Assembly: GCF_030549615.1 (NCBI RefSeq)
Contig: NZ_CP130832.1
Span: 1,240,001 to 1,304,000, forward strand
Direction of reading: 5' to 3'
Length of the DNA stretch: 64,000 nt
Source of the DNA: Stenotrophomonas sp. 610A2
GTDB lineage: Bacteria; Pseudomonadota; Gammaproteobacteria; Xanthomonadales; Xanthomonadaceae
In this document: one piece after another, positions 17,419-26,438 of the stretch
Numbering within the stretch: position 1 is the stretch's first letter
How the letters are laid out: every line of letters begins with the position of its first letter
The notes under the pieces: model-generated
What the model was told of the DNA's origin: nothing
Seen by the model: only the letters and a program-made list of their open reading frames with translations
Databases searched by the model: none
Translations under genes and position numbers: made by a program

Positions 17419-19503
17419 CTACAGCCCTTCCATCAATGCCTGTTGCGCCGAATGTGGCGGCTGGCCGGGTGCGGGCTCGCACTTGATGTAGCGGCCGTCT
17501 TCCTGCAGGTCCCAGGCATTGAGGTTGTCGTCCAGGTAGTTCTGCAGTACTTCGCGGTAGATGCGCCGGGACAGATCGGTGTCCAGGATCGGGAAGCAGG
17601 TCTCCACGCGACGCAGCAGGTTGCGCTCCAGCCAGTCGGCGCTGGCGCAGTACAGCTCGGGCGCGCCATTGTTGCCGAACCAGTAGACGCGGCTGTGTTC
17701 GAGGAAGCGACCGACGATCGAGCGCACGCGGATGTTGTCCGATACGCCTTCCACGCCGGGGCGCAGGGTACAGGCGCCGCGCACGATCAGGTCGATCTGC
17801 ACGCCGGCCTGCGAAGCGGCGTAGAGGGCGCGGATCACCTGTGCCTCGTTGAGGGCGTTCATCTTGGCGATGATGCGCGCTGGTTTGCCTTCCAGCGCCA
17901 ACCTGGTCTCGCGCTCGATGCGCTTGATCAGGCCCGCGTGCAGGGTGAATGGTGATTGCAGCAGGCACTTGAGCTTCATCTTCGGGGCCAGCCCGGAGAG
18001 CTGCTGGAACAGCAGGTGCACATCGTTGCCGATGTCCGGATCGGCGGTGATCAGGCTCAGGTCGGTGTACGCGCGGGCGGTACCGCTGTGGTAATTGCCT
18101 GTGCCCAGGTGCACGTAGCGGCGCAGCTTGCGGCCTTCGCGGCGCACGATCAGCAGCATCTTGGCGTGGGTCTTGTAGCCGACCACACCGTAGACGACCT
18201 GCACGCCGGCATCCTGCAGGCGATCGGCCAGGCCGAGGTTGGCCTCTTCATCGAAACGCGCGCGCAGCTCGACCACGACGGTGACGTCCTTGCCGTTGCG
18301 TGCAGCCAGGATCAGCGCCTCGACAATCCCCGAGTCCTTGCCGGTGCGGTACAGGGTCTGCTTGATCGCCAGCACATTGGGATCGACCGCGGCTTCGCGG
18401 ATCAACTCCAGCACGGTGCTGAAGGAATCAAACGGATGGTGCAGCAGCACGTCGCCCTGCGCGGCGGTCTCGAAGATGCCTTCCGGCGACTTGAACACGC
18501 GCGGGGTCATCGGCGGGTACTTCAGGTCCGCGCGCTGCAGCAGGTCATACACCTGGATCACGCGGTTGAGGTTGACCGGGCCATCGATGCGGTAGGCCGC
18601 GTTTTCGGACAGGCCGAAATTCTGCAGCAGGGTCTGCATGATGGGCTTGGGGCAGTCATGGGCGATCTCCAGCCGCACCGCAGGGCGATAGCCGCGGTCG
18701 ACCAGCTCATCGCGCAGCGCCAGCGCCAGGTTCTCCACTTCTTCCTCGTCCACCACCAACTCGGAGTTGCGGGTGACGCGGAACTGGTAGGCACCCTGCA
18801 CATCCATGCCCGGGAACAGCTCGTCGACGAAGGCCGACAACACTGCAGACAACAGCACGAAGTTCTGCGGGCCGCCCAGCGACTCCGGCAGCTGGATGAT
18901 GCGCGGCAGCGAACGTGGTGCACGCACCAGCGCCAGATGGCCGGCGCGGCCGAAGGCGTCGGTGCCCTTGAGCACGACCACGATGTTCAGCGACTTGTTG
19001 AGGATCTTCGGGAACGGGTGCGACGGGTCCAGGCCGAGCGGCGACAGCACCGGCATGATCTCGTTGCGGAAATAGGCGCGCAGCCAGCGGCGCTGGCGCG
19101 GCGTCCAGGTCTTGTTGGCGAGGATGCCGACACCAGCTTCGCCCAGGGCCGGGCGCAGTACCTGGTTCCAGCAGCGGTACTGCTGGTCCACCAGTTCGGC
19201 GGCGCGGTCATGGATGGCATTGAGGATGGCCTGCGGGCTCATCCCATCCGGTGCCGGCGGCAGGCCGAATTCCTGTGCATGGCGGACCGCGGCGGCGCGG
19301 ATCTCGAAGAACTCATCCAGGTTGGTGCAGGAGATGCACAGGAAGCGCAGCCGCTCCAACAATGGCACCTGCTCATCCATCGCCTGTGCCAGCACGCGGA
19401 AATTGAAATCCAGCTGTGACAGTTCCCGGTTGATGTACAACGCCGGATCACGCAGGGGATCGGGGCCGACGACGGGAGTGGCGAGGGGCGGAGGAGGGGT
19501 CAT
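17419..19503 (-). CDS. ppk1: Polyphosphate kinase 1
   Basis: Makes inorganic polyphosphate from the gamma-phosphate of ATP, reversibly, at the inner membrane. The 694-residue protein shows the N-terminal helical domain (INRELSQLDFNFRVL), the head domain, and the two phospholipase-D-like catalytic domains with the autophosphorylated histidine in YKTHAKMLLI and a second histidine in RRYVHLGTGNYH. Its start overlaps the phoR stop by four bases (ATGA), so phoR and ppk1 are translationally coupled and ppk1 is expected to be in the Pho regulon. Confidence 0.97.
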   Translation of the reverse strand: MTPPPPLATPVVGPDPLRDPALYINRELSQLDFNFRVLAQAMDEQVPLLERLRFLCISCTNLDEFFEIRAAAVRHAQEFGLPPAPDGMSPQAILNAIHDRAAELVDQQYRCWNQVLRPALGEAGVGILANKTWTPRQRRWLRAYFRNEIMPVLSPLGLDPSHPFPKILNKSLNIVVVLKGTDAFGRAGHLALVRAPRSLPRIIQLPESLGGPQNFVLLSAVLSAFVDELFPGMDVQGAYQFRVTRNSELVVDEEEVENLALALRDELVDRGYRPAVRLEIAHDCPKPIMQTLLQNFGLSENAAYRIDGPVNLNRVIQVYDLLQRADLKYPPMTPRVFKSPEGIFETAAQGDVLLHHPFDSFSTVLELIREAAVDPNVLAIKQTLYRTGKDSGIVEALILAARNGKDVTVVVELRARFDEEANLGLADRLQDAGVQVVYGVVGYKTHAKMLLIVRREGRKLRRYVHLGTGNYHSGTARAYTDLSLITADPDIGNDVHLLFQQLSGLAPKMKLKCLLQSPFTLHAGLIKRIERETRLALEGKPARIIAKMNALNEAQVIRALYAASQAGVQIDLIVRGACTLRPGVEGVSDNIRVRSIVGRFLEHSRVYWFGNNGAPELYCASADWLERNLLRRVETCFPILDTDLSRRIYREVLQNYLDDNLNAWDLQEDGRYIKCEPAPGQPPHSAQQALMEGL

Positions 19504-20840
19504 GCCGGAAAGTCTTCCATGGACAGGGGCGAGGGGGATGCATTGCGCGGGCGTACATGCTCGGCGTCGAAGTGGCAGGCAAAGGTGCTGCCCTGGCCGA
19601 CTTCGCTGCGGATCTCCAGGCGTGCCTGGTGCAGGCCCAAAATGTGTTTGACGATGGACAGGCCCAAGCCGGTGCCGCCGCTTTCGCGCGAACGGCTGCT
19701 GGAAACCCGGTAGAAGCGTTCGGTCAATCGCGGCAGGTGATTGGCCGGAATGCCATAGCCGGTGTCGGTGACCGCCAGCACCGCGCCGTTGCCCTCGCGG
19801 CTGAAGGTCAGGCTGATGCGGCCACCGGCTGGTGTGTAACGCACGGCATTGGTCAGCAGGTTGGAGAAGGCACTGTGCAGCTCCTTGTTGGAGCCTGCCA
19901 GGTCCACCCCGGCCTGGTCTTCAACCGTGATCGTATGGCGGCCCTGGCTGTGTGCTTCGGCCTCACGCCGCAACGAGGCCAGCATCGAGGTCATGCTCAC
20001 CGTTTCCAACTCGGCGTGCTGCTGCGATTCCAGCCGCGACAGGGTCAGCAGGTCTTCGACCAGCTGTGCCATGCGCTGCGATTGCTTGCGCATCTCCGAC
20101 AGCATCGGACCGGTATCGGGGAAGTCTTCCGGGTCCATCATGTCGAGGTAGCCATGCACCACGGTCAACGGCGTGCGCAGCTCGTGCGAGACGTTGGCAA
20201 CAAAGTCGCGGCGTACCTGTTCCAGATGCAGCAGCTTGGTCACATCACGCGCGACCAGCAGCCAATGGTGATCCGAGTACGGGATCAAGCGCATATGCAG
20301 GCGGATGGCGGGATCGACCGGCGAGTTGGCATCCAGGATCGGTTCGGCATTGCGCCCACCGGCCAGCCAATGCGCAAGCGGCAGCGGCTGCAGGCGCGGC
20401 ACCAGCGCAGCTTCCATGTCGGCGGGGTGCTGCAGGCCAAGCAGGGCGGTGGCGGCTTCATTGAACCACTGCACGCGCTGGGTGTTGCGGTCGACCACCA
20501 CTACCGCATCAGGCAGCGCGGCGGCGGCGGCGCGGTAGCTGCGCAGCATCTCGACCAGGCGGCGCTTGCGCGCGCGCATTTCCTGCTGGTTGCGTGAAAG
20601 CAGGCGGTCCAGTTCGTTCCAGACACCAACGCCTTGCGGCGTGTCCCAGCGCTGGCGAGCGGTCAACCGCAGCAACAGCTGGCGCAGGCGCCAGTAGTGC
20701 CAGGTCAGGATGGCCATGGCGGTGATCGCCACGGTCAGCGCGGGATGGCCCAACAACGCACCCAGCCCCCATGCCAGCAACAGCAGCGCGGCCACGGTGG
20801 CCAGCGTCTTCAACCAGGCAGATCGGAATTGGCGGGGCAT
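19500..20840 (-). CDS. phoR: Phosphate-regulon sensor histidine kinase
   Basis: A membrane histidine kinase that senses phosphate sufficiency through the Pst-PhoU system and phosphorylates PhoB. The order is two close hydrophobic segments (residues about 11-47), a PAS domain (about 90-195), the dimerisation/phosphoacceptor helix NVSHELRTPLTVVHGY with His219, and the ATP-binding domain (N box ELHSAFSNLLTNAVRYT, G boxes DTGYGIP and GGTGLGLSIVKH). 446 residues matches PhoR. It follows phoB after a 90-base gap that contains a perfect GC hairpin (20907-20926, arms CTGCGGCC/GGCCGCAG) without a T run, perhaps adjusting the phoB:phoR ratio. Confidence 0.95.
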   Translation of the reverse strand: MPRQFRSAWLKTLATVAALLLLAWGLGALLGHPALTVAITAMAILTWHYWRLRQLLLRLTARQRWDTPQGVGVWNELDRLLSRNQQEMRARKRRLVEMLRSYRAAAAALPDAVVVVDRNTQRVQWFNEAATALLGLQHPADMEAALVPRLQPLPLAHWLAGGRNAEPILDANSPVDPAIRLHMRLIPYSDHHWLLVARDVTKLLHLEQVRRDFVANVSHELRTPLTVVHGYLDMMDPEDFPDTGPMLSEMRKQSQRMAQLVEDLLTLSRLESQQHAELETVSMTSMLASLRREAEAHSQGRHTITVEDQAGVDLAGSNKELHSAFSNLLTNAVRYTPAGGRISLTFSREGNGAVLAVTDTGYGIPANHLPRLTERFYRVSSSRSRESGGTGLGLSIVKHILGLHQARLEIRSEVGQGSTFACHFDAEHVRPRNASPSPLSMEDFPA

Positions 20841-20930
20841 TGCACTCTCGGTGTTGCTGGATGGATCCGTCGGGGCTACGGAGGGGTGTTGCGGTTATGG
20901 CATTGCCTGCGGCCATGCGGCCGCAGTGAT

Positions 20931-21620
20931 TCAGGTGGCTGCGGAGAAGCGGTAACCGGCGCCGCGCACGGTCTGCACCATGTTCTCGGCGCCGAACGGC
21001 TCCAGCGTCTTGCGCAGTCGACGGATGTGCACGTCGATGGTGCGTTCCTCGACATAGACGCTGCCACCCCAGACATGATCCAGCAACTGCGAGCGGGTAT
21101 AGACGCGCTCCGGGTGGGTCATGAAGAAGTGCAGCAGGCGGTATTCGGTGGGGCCGATCGGCACCGGCACGTCACCGGCAAATACGCGGTGCGCAGCGCC
21201 ATCGATGCGGATGTTGCCAACGCCGACGCTGCCATCCTCGTCATCGTCGCGGGTGCGGCGCATCACCGCACGGATGCGTGCCAACAGCTCGCGCGCCGAG
21301 AACGGCTTGACCACATAGTCGTCGACGCCGGCTTCCAGGCCGCCGACGCGATCATTTTCTTCACCGCGTGCGGTGAGCATGATGATCGGCACATCGCGGG
21401 TCAGGACTTCCTTGCGCCAGCGGCGGGCCAGCTCCAGGCCGCTGGTGCCGGGCAGCATCCAGTCCAGCAGGATCATGTCCGGTACCCGGTCGGCAATGGC
21501 GGTCTGCGCTTCGAGTGCGTCGCCGGCATGGACCGGGTCGTACTCACCCTTGCGCAGGGCGAAGGCGACCATGTCACGGATCGCGGGTTCGTCATCGACA
21601 ATCAGGATACGTTTCTGCAC
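20931..21620 (-). CDS. phoB: Phosphate-regulon response regulator
   Basis: An OmpR-class transcription factor that binds Pho boxes when phosphate is scarce. From the GTG start giving V/M-QKRILIVDDEP it has 229 residues, as expected for PhoB. An ATG at 21815 would add 65 residues that overlap the promoter and do not resemble a receiver domain, so it is rejected. Receiver-domain residues are Asp9/Asp10, the phosphorylated Asp53 (ILLDWMLPG) and Lys in VVKPFSARELLAR. The C-terminal winged helix ends RTIDVHIRRLRKTLEP...VRGAGYRF. It is first in phoB-phoR-ppk1, with ppx behind, and a Pho-box-like site lies 57 bases upstream. Confidence 0.96.
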   Translation of the reverse strand: MQKRILIVDDEPAIRDMVAFALRKGEYDPVHAGDALEAQTAIADRVPDMILLDWMLPGTSGLELARRWRKEVLTRDVPIIMLTARGEENDRVGGLEAGVDDYVVKPFSARELLARIRAVMRRTRDDDEDGSVGVGNIRIDGAAHRVFAGDVPVPIGPTEYRLLHFFMTHPERVYTRSQLLDHVWGGSVYVEERTIDVHIRRLRKTLEPFGAENMVQTVRGAGYRFSAAT

Positions 21621-21676
21621 GTGGCGCCTACCGGAATGCCCATCAATAAGGGATGTGCTCAGTAGACTACGGTTTG

Positions 21677-21694
21677 ATGACGGGTTTGTGACAT
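21677..21694 (-). promoter_or_regulatory. Putative Pho box upstream of phoB
   Basis: Read on the minus strand the sequence is ATGTCACAAACCCGTCAT, two TGTCA-like half sites 11 bases apart with the AAA spacer. It agrees with the enterobacterial Pho-box consensus (two CTGTCAT repeats around AAA/T) at 14 of 18 positions by my count. The location, 57 bases before the phoB start, fits autoregulation by PhoB. Confidence 0.65.
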
Positions 21695-21732
21695 GGGCGA
21701 GCGCCAAACCCGTCAATTTGTCGCGGGCAGGT

Positions 21733-23388
21733 TCACTTTCGTGACATTTCCGGGTCGTGCACGCCGAGCCGGCGCATTTCCAGCACGGTCGGCATGATTG
21801 ATTCGATACGCGCATCCACCCTCGAGCGGCTCACGTAATCCAGTCCGGGCTGCTTGAGCAGGGCCTGGAACTGGATCAAGGCCTGCTCGGGACGGCCATT
21901 CAGATAGGCGGCTTCGGCATAGGCCTCGCTGGCGCGGGTACTGTCGCCGGCCAGTTCGCTGGCGCGGGCGAAGGTGGCCTGGAACACCGGGTCGTCACTC
22001 GAACGGGCCAGCAGCGGCCGCAGCATGGCCTGCGCGCGCTGGCCGGCAGCGACGCCGCCCTGTTCATTGAGGATGCGCGCGTAGGTCAATGCCACCGGCC
22101 GGCTCTGCGGCAGGCGCTTGAGCAGGGTGTCGAAGCGCGTGTTGGCATCTTCATGGCGACCGCTACGCGATTCGGCCTCGCCCAGGGCCAAGTTCACCCA
22201 CAGGTTGTCCGGGTATTCCTGCAGCAACTGCTGCAGTTCCGGAAGGGCCTGGGTTACGCCACTGGCGCCGCCATCACGCAGGCGGGCGATGGCCACGCCG
22301 TAGCGCTGCGGGTCGGTCAGGCCGTTCTTCTGGCTGCGCTTGAGGCCTTCGTACTCGCGCACCAGCTCCGACGGGGTGGTCGCGCTGAGCACGCGCAGGC
22401 GCTCGCGGGCCCAATCGAACTGGCCGGTCGGGCCACGCGGCAGGCTGTTGCCGGGCAGCGAGAGCTGCAGGCCGGCCGGCAGCAGCGGGTTGCCGCCGCT
22501 CAGCGGGCTGCTGCTGGTATCGGGTGCGGAAGGATCGACGCGCTCCTGCAGGACCCCGGTCGGGGTCTGCGTGGTCAGCAGCACCGTGTCCTTCTTCATC
22601 TGCTCGGCGCGGGCCTTGGCTTCGCTGATGCGGGTGATGTTGACCGGGTGGGTGCGCAGGAAGTCCGGCGTGGAGTAGCCGCCCTCGTTGCCCCGCATCG
22701 CCGCCGACATGCGCTCGAAGAAGCCGGCCATCGCGTCCACGTCATAGCCGCTGCGGGCCAGGGTGCGGATGCCGAGGCGGTCGGCCTCGGATTCGTTGGA
22801 ACGGGTGAAGTTGATCTGGCGCTGCTGCATCAGCCCCATGCCCGAGGTGATCGCAGCCATGGTGGCGTCGCCGGAGGAGTTGCCGCCGGCCTGCTGGGCG
22901 GCGACCACCGCTGCCAGCATGCCAAGCAGGATCGGGATCTGGTCACGCTGCGCGCGCTCCACCCCGCGCAGCACGTGCTGCTGGGTGACGTGCGAGATTT
23001 CGTGCGACAGCACCGCCGCCACCTCGTCCTCGCGCTCGGCGGTGAGGACCAGGCCGGCATTCATGCCGATGTAGCCGCCCAATGTGGCAAACGCATTGAT
23101 CTGGCGGTCCTTCATCATGAAGAACGTGTACTTCTGCTGCGGTTGCGCGCTGTTGGAGCCGAGTCGGGTGCCCATGGTGCTGAGCCAGTCATTGACCAGC
23201 GGGTCATCCAGCAGGTAGCCATAGTTGCGCAGCTCGCGCAGCATCATGCCGCCGTACTCCGCCTGCCGCGCCGGGGTCAGCAGCTCGCCGGCCGACGAAC
23301 CGATGTCGGGCAGCTTGCTGTCGTCGGCACGGGACAGCGGGGTGGCCAGGGCCAGGGTTATGGCGGTGGCAAGCAGCAGGTTGCGCAA
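21733..23388 (-). CDS. BepA/YfgC-like M48 metalloprotease with TPR domain
   Basis: A periplasmic zinc protease and chaperone that helps assemble or degrade outer-membrane proteins such as LptD in enteric relatives. The zinc site HEISH lies in AAVLSHEISHVTQQH, with the third ligand in SNESEADRLG. The C-terminal about 250 residues are helical TPR-like repeats (ALGEAESRSGRHEDA, AYAEAAYLNGRPEQA). I choose a TTG start at 23388 because GGAG lies 7 bases upstream and it yields a clean signal peptide (LRNLLLATAITLALATPLSRA). The ATG at 23508 would add 40 residues and run into the glutaredoxin promoter. The choice of start is uncertain; the gene is not. Confidence 0.9.
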   Translation of the reverse strand: MRNLLLATAITLALATPLSRADDSKLPDIGSSAGELLTPARQAEYGGMMLRELRNYGYLLDDPLVNDWLSTMGTRLGSNSAQPQQKYTFFMMKDRQINAFATLGGYIGMNAGLVLTAEREDEVAAVLSHEISHVTQQHVLRGVERAQRDQIPILLGMLAAVVAAQQAGGNSSGDATMAAITSGMGLMQQRQINFTRSNESEADRLGIRTLARSGYDVDAMAGFFERMSAAMRGNEGGYSTPDFLRTHPVNITRISEAKARAEQMKKDTVLLTTQTPTGVLQERVDPSAPDTSSSPLSGGNPLLPAGLQLSLPGNSLPRGPTGQFDWARERLRVLSATTPSELVREYEGLKRSQKNGLTDPQRYGVAIARLRDGGASGVTQALPELQQLLQEYPDNLWVNLALGEAESRSGRHEDANTRFDTLLKRLPQSRPVALTYARILNEQGGVAAGQRAQAMLRPLLARSSDDPVFQATFARASELAGDSTRASEAYAEAAYLNGRPEQALIQFQALLKQPGLDYVSRSRVDARIESIMPTVLEMRRLGVHDPEMSRK

Positions 23389-23541
23389 GCGGTGACTCCG
23401 GGTAGTGACAGGGCGGAGGATGACGGGGAAGCGGGGCGCCGGTGTGAAGCGCAGGTTAACCCGCTGTGTTCTGCCGGTGGCATCGAAAATCCGCACGGCC
23501 GGTACCATATACAGACAATGTTTCCACTCAGGAGTTTCGTT

Positions 23542-23829
23542 GTGACAACTTCAACCAGCGCCGGTGCACCGGAGATCACCATCTACTCCACCGCCGTCTG
23601 CCCGTATTGCGTAGCGGCCAAGAATTTCCTGAAGAGCAAGAACCAGTCCTGGACCGAGGTCCGGATCGACCTGGATTCGGCCGAGCGCGAGAAAATGATG
23701 GCGTTGACCAAGCGCACCAGCGTGCCGCAGATCTTCGTCGGCGACGTTCATGTGGGCGGCTACGACGACATGATGGCGCTGCACCGCGCGGGCAAGCTGG
23801 AGCCGTTGCTGGCCGGGCAGGGCGCATGA
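23542..23829 (+). CDS. grxC: Glutaredoxin 3
   Basis: A small dithiol glutaredoxin that reduces disulphides and glutathione mixed disulphides in the cytosol. 95 residues with the active site CPYC in IYSTAVCPYCVAAKNF, the cis-proline segment TSVPQIFVG, and the glutathione-binding GGYDD motif. The GTG start has CAGGAG 8 bases upstream; an ATG at 23518 lies before that ribosome site and is less likely. Its stop overlaps the start of the following AhpD-like gene by four bases (ATGA), so the two are translationally coupled. Confidence 0.92.
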   Translation: MTTSTSAGAPEITIYSTAVCPYCVAAKNFLKSKNQSWTEVRIDLDSAEREKMMALTKRTSVPQIFVGDVHVGGYDDMMALHRAGKLEPLLAGQGA

Positions 23830-24218
23830 GCGCCGGGACCGAGAAGGACCGCCTGGCCGAATTCACCGAATTCCGCCAGCGCATGAACCAGCGCATCCTC
23901 GCCGAGCCGAACCAGGTGGTGCGGCGCTTCTTCGCGCTCGACACCCAGACTTACCAGGCCGGCGCGCTGGACGTGAAGACCAAGGAGCTGCTGGGCCTGG
24001 TCGCCTCGATGGTGCTGCGCTGCGATGACTGCATCAGCTACCACGTGGCCCAGTGCAAGGAGGCCGGGGTCAGCCGCGAGGAGTTCTTCGAGACCTTCTC
24101 CGTAGGCCTGGTGGTGGGCGGCTCGATCGTCATCCCGCACCTGCGGCGGGCGGTGGATTTCCTCGACCAGCTCGAGAACGGCGCCGCCGAGGCACCGGCC
24201 GGACACGAGCACAGCTGA
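23826..24218 (+). CDS. Carboxymuconolactone decarboxylase / AhpD-like protein
   Basis: 130 residues of the CMD/AhpD fold. The redox motif CDDCISYH (C-x-x-C-x-x-x-H) with an upstream KTKELLGLVASMV helix matches the peroxidatic site of AhpD-type alkylhydroperoxidases, so thiol-dependent peroxide reduction is the likeliest activity. Its start codon overlaps the stop of grxC. Classic AhpD is reduced by a lipoamide system; the coupling to glutaredoxin suggests a glutathione/Grx3 route here, which is inference from gene order only. No export signal. Confidence 0.85.
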   Translation: MSAGTEKDRLAEFTEFRQRMNQRILAEPNQVVRRFFALDTQTYQAGALDVKTKELLGLVASMVLRCDDCISYHVAQCKEAGVSREEFFETFSVGLVVGGSIVIPHLRRAVDFLDQLENGAAEAPAGHEHS

Positions 24219-24349
24219 ACCCCAGACCTTTGTCCAGTTGGGGCTGGCGCGGCTGATCAGGCATAATTGACAGTTGAAACCTTTTCAATCGCGCCGGGTT
24301 CCGGGCAGCCGGATGGCGCATTCCTCCTCCCTGTTCGGAATACCTAGAA

Positions 24350-25354
24350 ATGACGCAGACAATCACCGTCATCCGTGGCGATGGCATCGGCCCGGAAATC
24401 ATGGACGCCACCCTGTTCGTGCTGGACAAGCTGGGCGCTGGCCTGAGCTATGAGTTCGCCGACGCTGGCCTGGCCGCGCTGGAAAAGCACGGTGAGCTGA
24501 TCCCGGCTTCCACCCTGGAATCGATCAAGAAGAACAAGGTCGCCCTGAAGAGCCCGCTGACTACGCCGGTCGGTGGCGGTTTCAGCTCGATCAACGTTGC
24601 CCTGCGTCGCCAGTTCGACCTGTACGCCAACGTGCGCCCGGCCATCTCGTTCCCGAACACCAAGTCGCGCTACGAGAACATCAACATGATCACGGTGCGT
24701 GAGAACACCGAAGGCGCCTACCTGGCCGAAGGCCAGGAAGTGTCGGCCGACGGCGAGACCGCGTTCTCCGGCACCCGCATCACCCGCAAGGGCTCCGAGC
24801 GCATCGTGCGTTACGCCTTCGAGCTGGCCAAGAGCACCGGCCGCAAGAAGGTCACCGCCGTGCACAAGGCCAATATCATCAAGTCGACCTCGGGCCTGTT
24901 CCTGGACGTGGCGCGCGAAGTCGCCGCCAAGTATCCGGAAATCGAGTTCCAGGAAATGATCGTCGACAACGCCTGCATGCAGCTGGTGATGCGTCCGGAG
25001 CAGTTCGACATCATCGTCACCACCAACCTGTTCGGCGACATCATCTCCGACCTGTGTGCTGGTCTGGTCGGCGGCCTGGGTCTGGCCCCGGGTGCCAACA
25101 TCGGCGTTGACGCAGCCATCTTCGAAGCCGTGCACGGCACCGCGCCGGACATCGCTGGCCAGGGCAAGGCCAACCCGGTCGCCCTGCTGCTGGGTGCTGC
25201 ACAGATGCTGGACCACGTCGGCCAGCCGGAAAACGCCGAGCGCCTGCGCAAGGCCATCGTTGCCACGATGGAAGCCAAGGATTCGCTGACCGGCGACCTG
25301 GGCGGCACCGGCACCACCATGGGCTTCGCCCAGGCCATCGCCAGCCGTCTCTGA
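24350..25354 (+). CDS. NAD-dependent isocitrate dehydrogenase (IDH/IMDH family)
   Basis: A beta-decarboxylating dehydrogenase of 334 residues, beginning ITVIRGDGIGPEIMDATL, with the substrate-binding segment NVRPAISFP, the tyrosine/lysine region HKANIIKSTSGLFLD and the metal-binding FGDIISDLCAGLVGG. The cofactor region EAVHGTAPDIAGQGKANP resembles NAD-using members. The short length and these motifs fit the NAD-type isocitrate dehydrogenase described in Xanthomonas; isopropylmalate or homoisocitrate dehydrogenase are the alternatives, but the SSINVALRRQFDLYANVRP stretch is typical of isocitrate enzymes. A terminator follows 27 bases later. Confidence 0.88.
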   Translation: MTQTITVIRGDGIGPEIMDATLFVLDKLGAGLSYEFADAGLAALEKHGELIPASTLESIKKNKVALKSPLTTPVGGGFSSINVALRRQFDLYANVRPAISFPNTKSRYENINMITVRENTEGAYLAEGQEVSADGETAFSGTRITRKGSERIVRYAFELAKSTGRKKVTAVHKANIIKSTSGLFLDVAREVAAKYPEIEFQEMIVDNACMQLVMRPEQFDIIVTTNLFGDIISDLCAGLVGGLGLAPGANIGVDAAIFEAVHGTAPDIAGQGKANPVALLLGAAQMLDHVGQPENAERLRKAIVATMEAKDSLTGDLGGTGTTMGFAQAIASRL

Positions 25355-25381
25355 GTGCGGCTGCGGTAGTTGCTGGTACAG

Positions 25382-25411
25382 AAAACGGAGCGCGCAAGCG
25401 CTCCGTTTTTG
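25382..25411 (+). terminator. Rho-independent terminator after isocitrate dehydrogenase
   Basis: AAAACGGAGCG / CGCTCCGTTTTT hairpin with a six-base loop and a T run. Confidence 0.9.
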
Positions 25412-25416
25412 TTGAT

Positions 25417-25484
25417 GTAGTGCCGAGCCATGCTCGGCAGGGGCCTTATCGGTAATGCCATTGCCGAGCATGGCTCGGCACTAC
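25417..25484. repeat. SMAG palindromic repeat pair
   Basis: Inverted GTAGTGCCGAGCCATG... arms around GGGGCCTTATCGGTAATG, between two convergent terminators. Confidence 0.9.
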
Positions 25485-25517
25485 AAAACAGCAAGGGCGC
25501 CCAATGGGCGCCCTTGC
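25485..25517 (-). terminator. Terminator of the Bax1-I family gene
   Basis: On the minus strand GCAAGGGCGCCCA pairs with TGGGCGCCCTTGC and is followed by TGTTTTG. It lies 20 bases after the stop of the minus-strand membrane protein gene. Confidence 0.8.
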
Positions 25518-25536
25518 TGCGCAGCTTGCAACAGCC

Positions 25537-26298
25537 TCAGTTGCGCGACTGCAGCTTCGACAGCAGGCGCAGGAACTCGATGTACAACCACACCAGGGTG
25601 ACCATCAGGCCGAACGCGCCGTACCACTCCATGTACTTCGGTGCGCCGGCTTCCACGCCGCTCTCGATGAAGTCGAAATCCAGCACCAGGTTCAGTGCGG
25701 CGATCACCACCACGAACAGGCTGAAGCCGATACCGATCAGGCCGGACTCGTGGATGAAGGGGATATTGATGTTGAACAGGCCCAGCACGATGGTTGCCAG
25801 GTACACCAGGGCGATGCCGCCGGTGGCTGCGACCACGCCCAGCTTGAAGTTCTCGGTGGCCTTGATCAGGCCACTGCGGTAGGCGAACAGCAGCGCGAAC
25901 AGCGTGCCGAACGTGAGGATCACCGCCTGGAACACGATGCCGTTGAAGCGCGCTTCGTAGATGGCCGAGATCGAGCCCAGGAACAGGCCCTCCGCCAGTG
26001 CATACAGCGGGGCGCTGACCGGTGCCCAGGTCTTCTTGAAAATGGTCACCAGCGACAGGATGAAGCCGACGATCAGGCCGCCCCACATGTAGAGCTTGGC
26101 TGCCGGCAGCAGCTCGCCGCTGTCGCTGATGGTGCCGTTCCAGGCAAACGCCGCGGTCAGCGCGGCCAGCAGCAACAGGATGCCGGTCTTGTTGACGGTG
26201 CCGTTGATGCTCATCGCATCGGCGCCGCGTGACACCACGCTGCCGCTGCCAAGGTCGAGGAAGGTGGATTCGGAAAGGGCAGGGTTGCCGCTGCGCAT
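25537..26298 (-). CDS. Bax inhibitor-1 / YccA family membrane protein
   Basis: 253 residues with a hydrophilic start of about 40 residues and then seven hydrophobic segments (for example GILLLLAALTAAFAW, MWGGLIVGFILSLVTIF, AVILTFGTLFALLFAY, GIALVYLATIVLGLF, GFSLFVVVIAALNLV, FGLMVTLVWLYIEFL). The pattern and the ALAEGLFLGSISAIYE signature fit the Bax1-I/YccA-like family, inner-membrane proteins with proposed calcium-leak or protease-modulating roles in relatives. The start is the ATG with GGAG 8 bases upstream (MRSGNPALSESTF); the ATG at 26355 is rejected. Confidence 0.9.
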   Translation of the reverse strand: MRSGNPALSESTFLDLGSGSVVSRGADAMSINGTVNKTGILLLLAALTAAFAWNGTISDSGELLPAAKLYMWGGLIVGFILSLVTIFKKTWAPVSAPLYALAEGLFLGSISAIYEARFNGIVFQAVILTFGTLFALLFAYRSGLIKATENFKLGVVAATGGIALVYLATIVLGLFNINIPFIHESGLIGIGFSLFVVVIAALNLVLDFDFIESGVEAGAPKYMEWYGAFGLMVTLVWLYIEFLRLLSKLQSRN

Positions 26299-26438
26299 GC
26301 AATGCTCCGTTGCTATGAAGTGGGCGGGAATCGACCACCAGCATACCCAATTCAAACAAAGTGAAATTTACCGTTGACAGATAGGCGCGTTCTTCCCACA
26401 ATAGCCGACCTTTCCGGGGCATCGGAAGGATTCACCGC

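Noticed and set aside
22153..23517. Long plus-strand open frame leading into glutaredoxin
   Set aside because: It is antisense to the M48 protease gene. Only the last 95 codons, after the GTG with a good ribosome site, are glutaredoxin.
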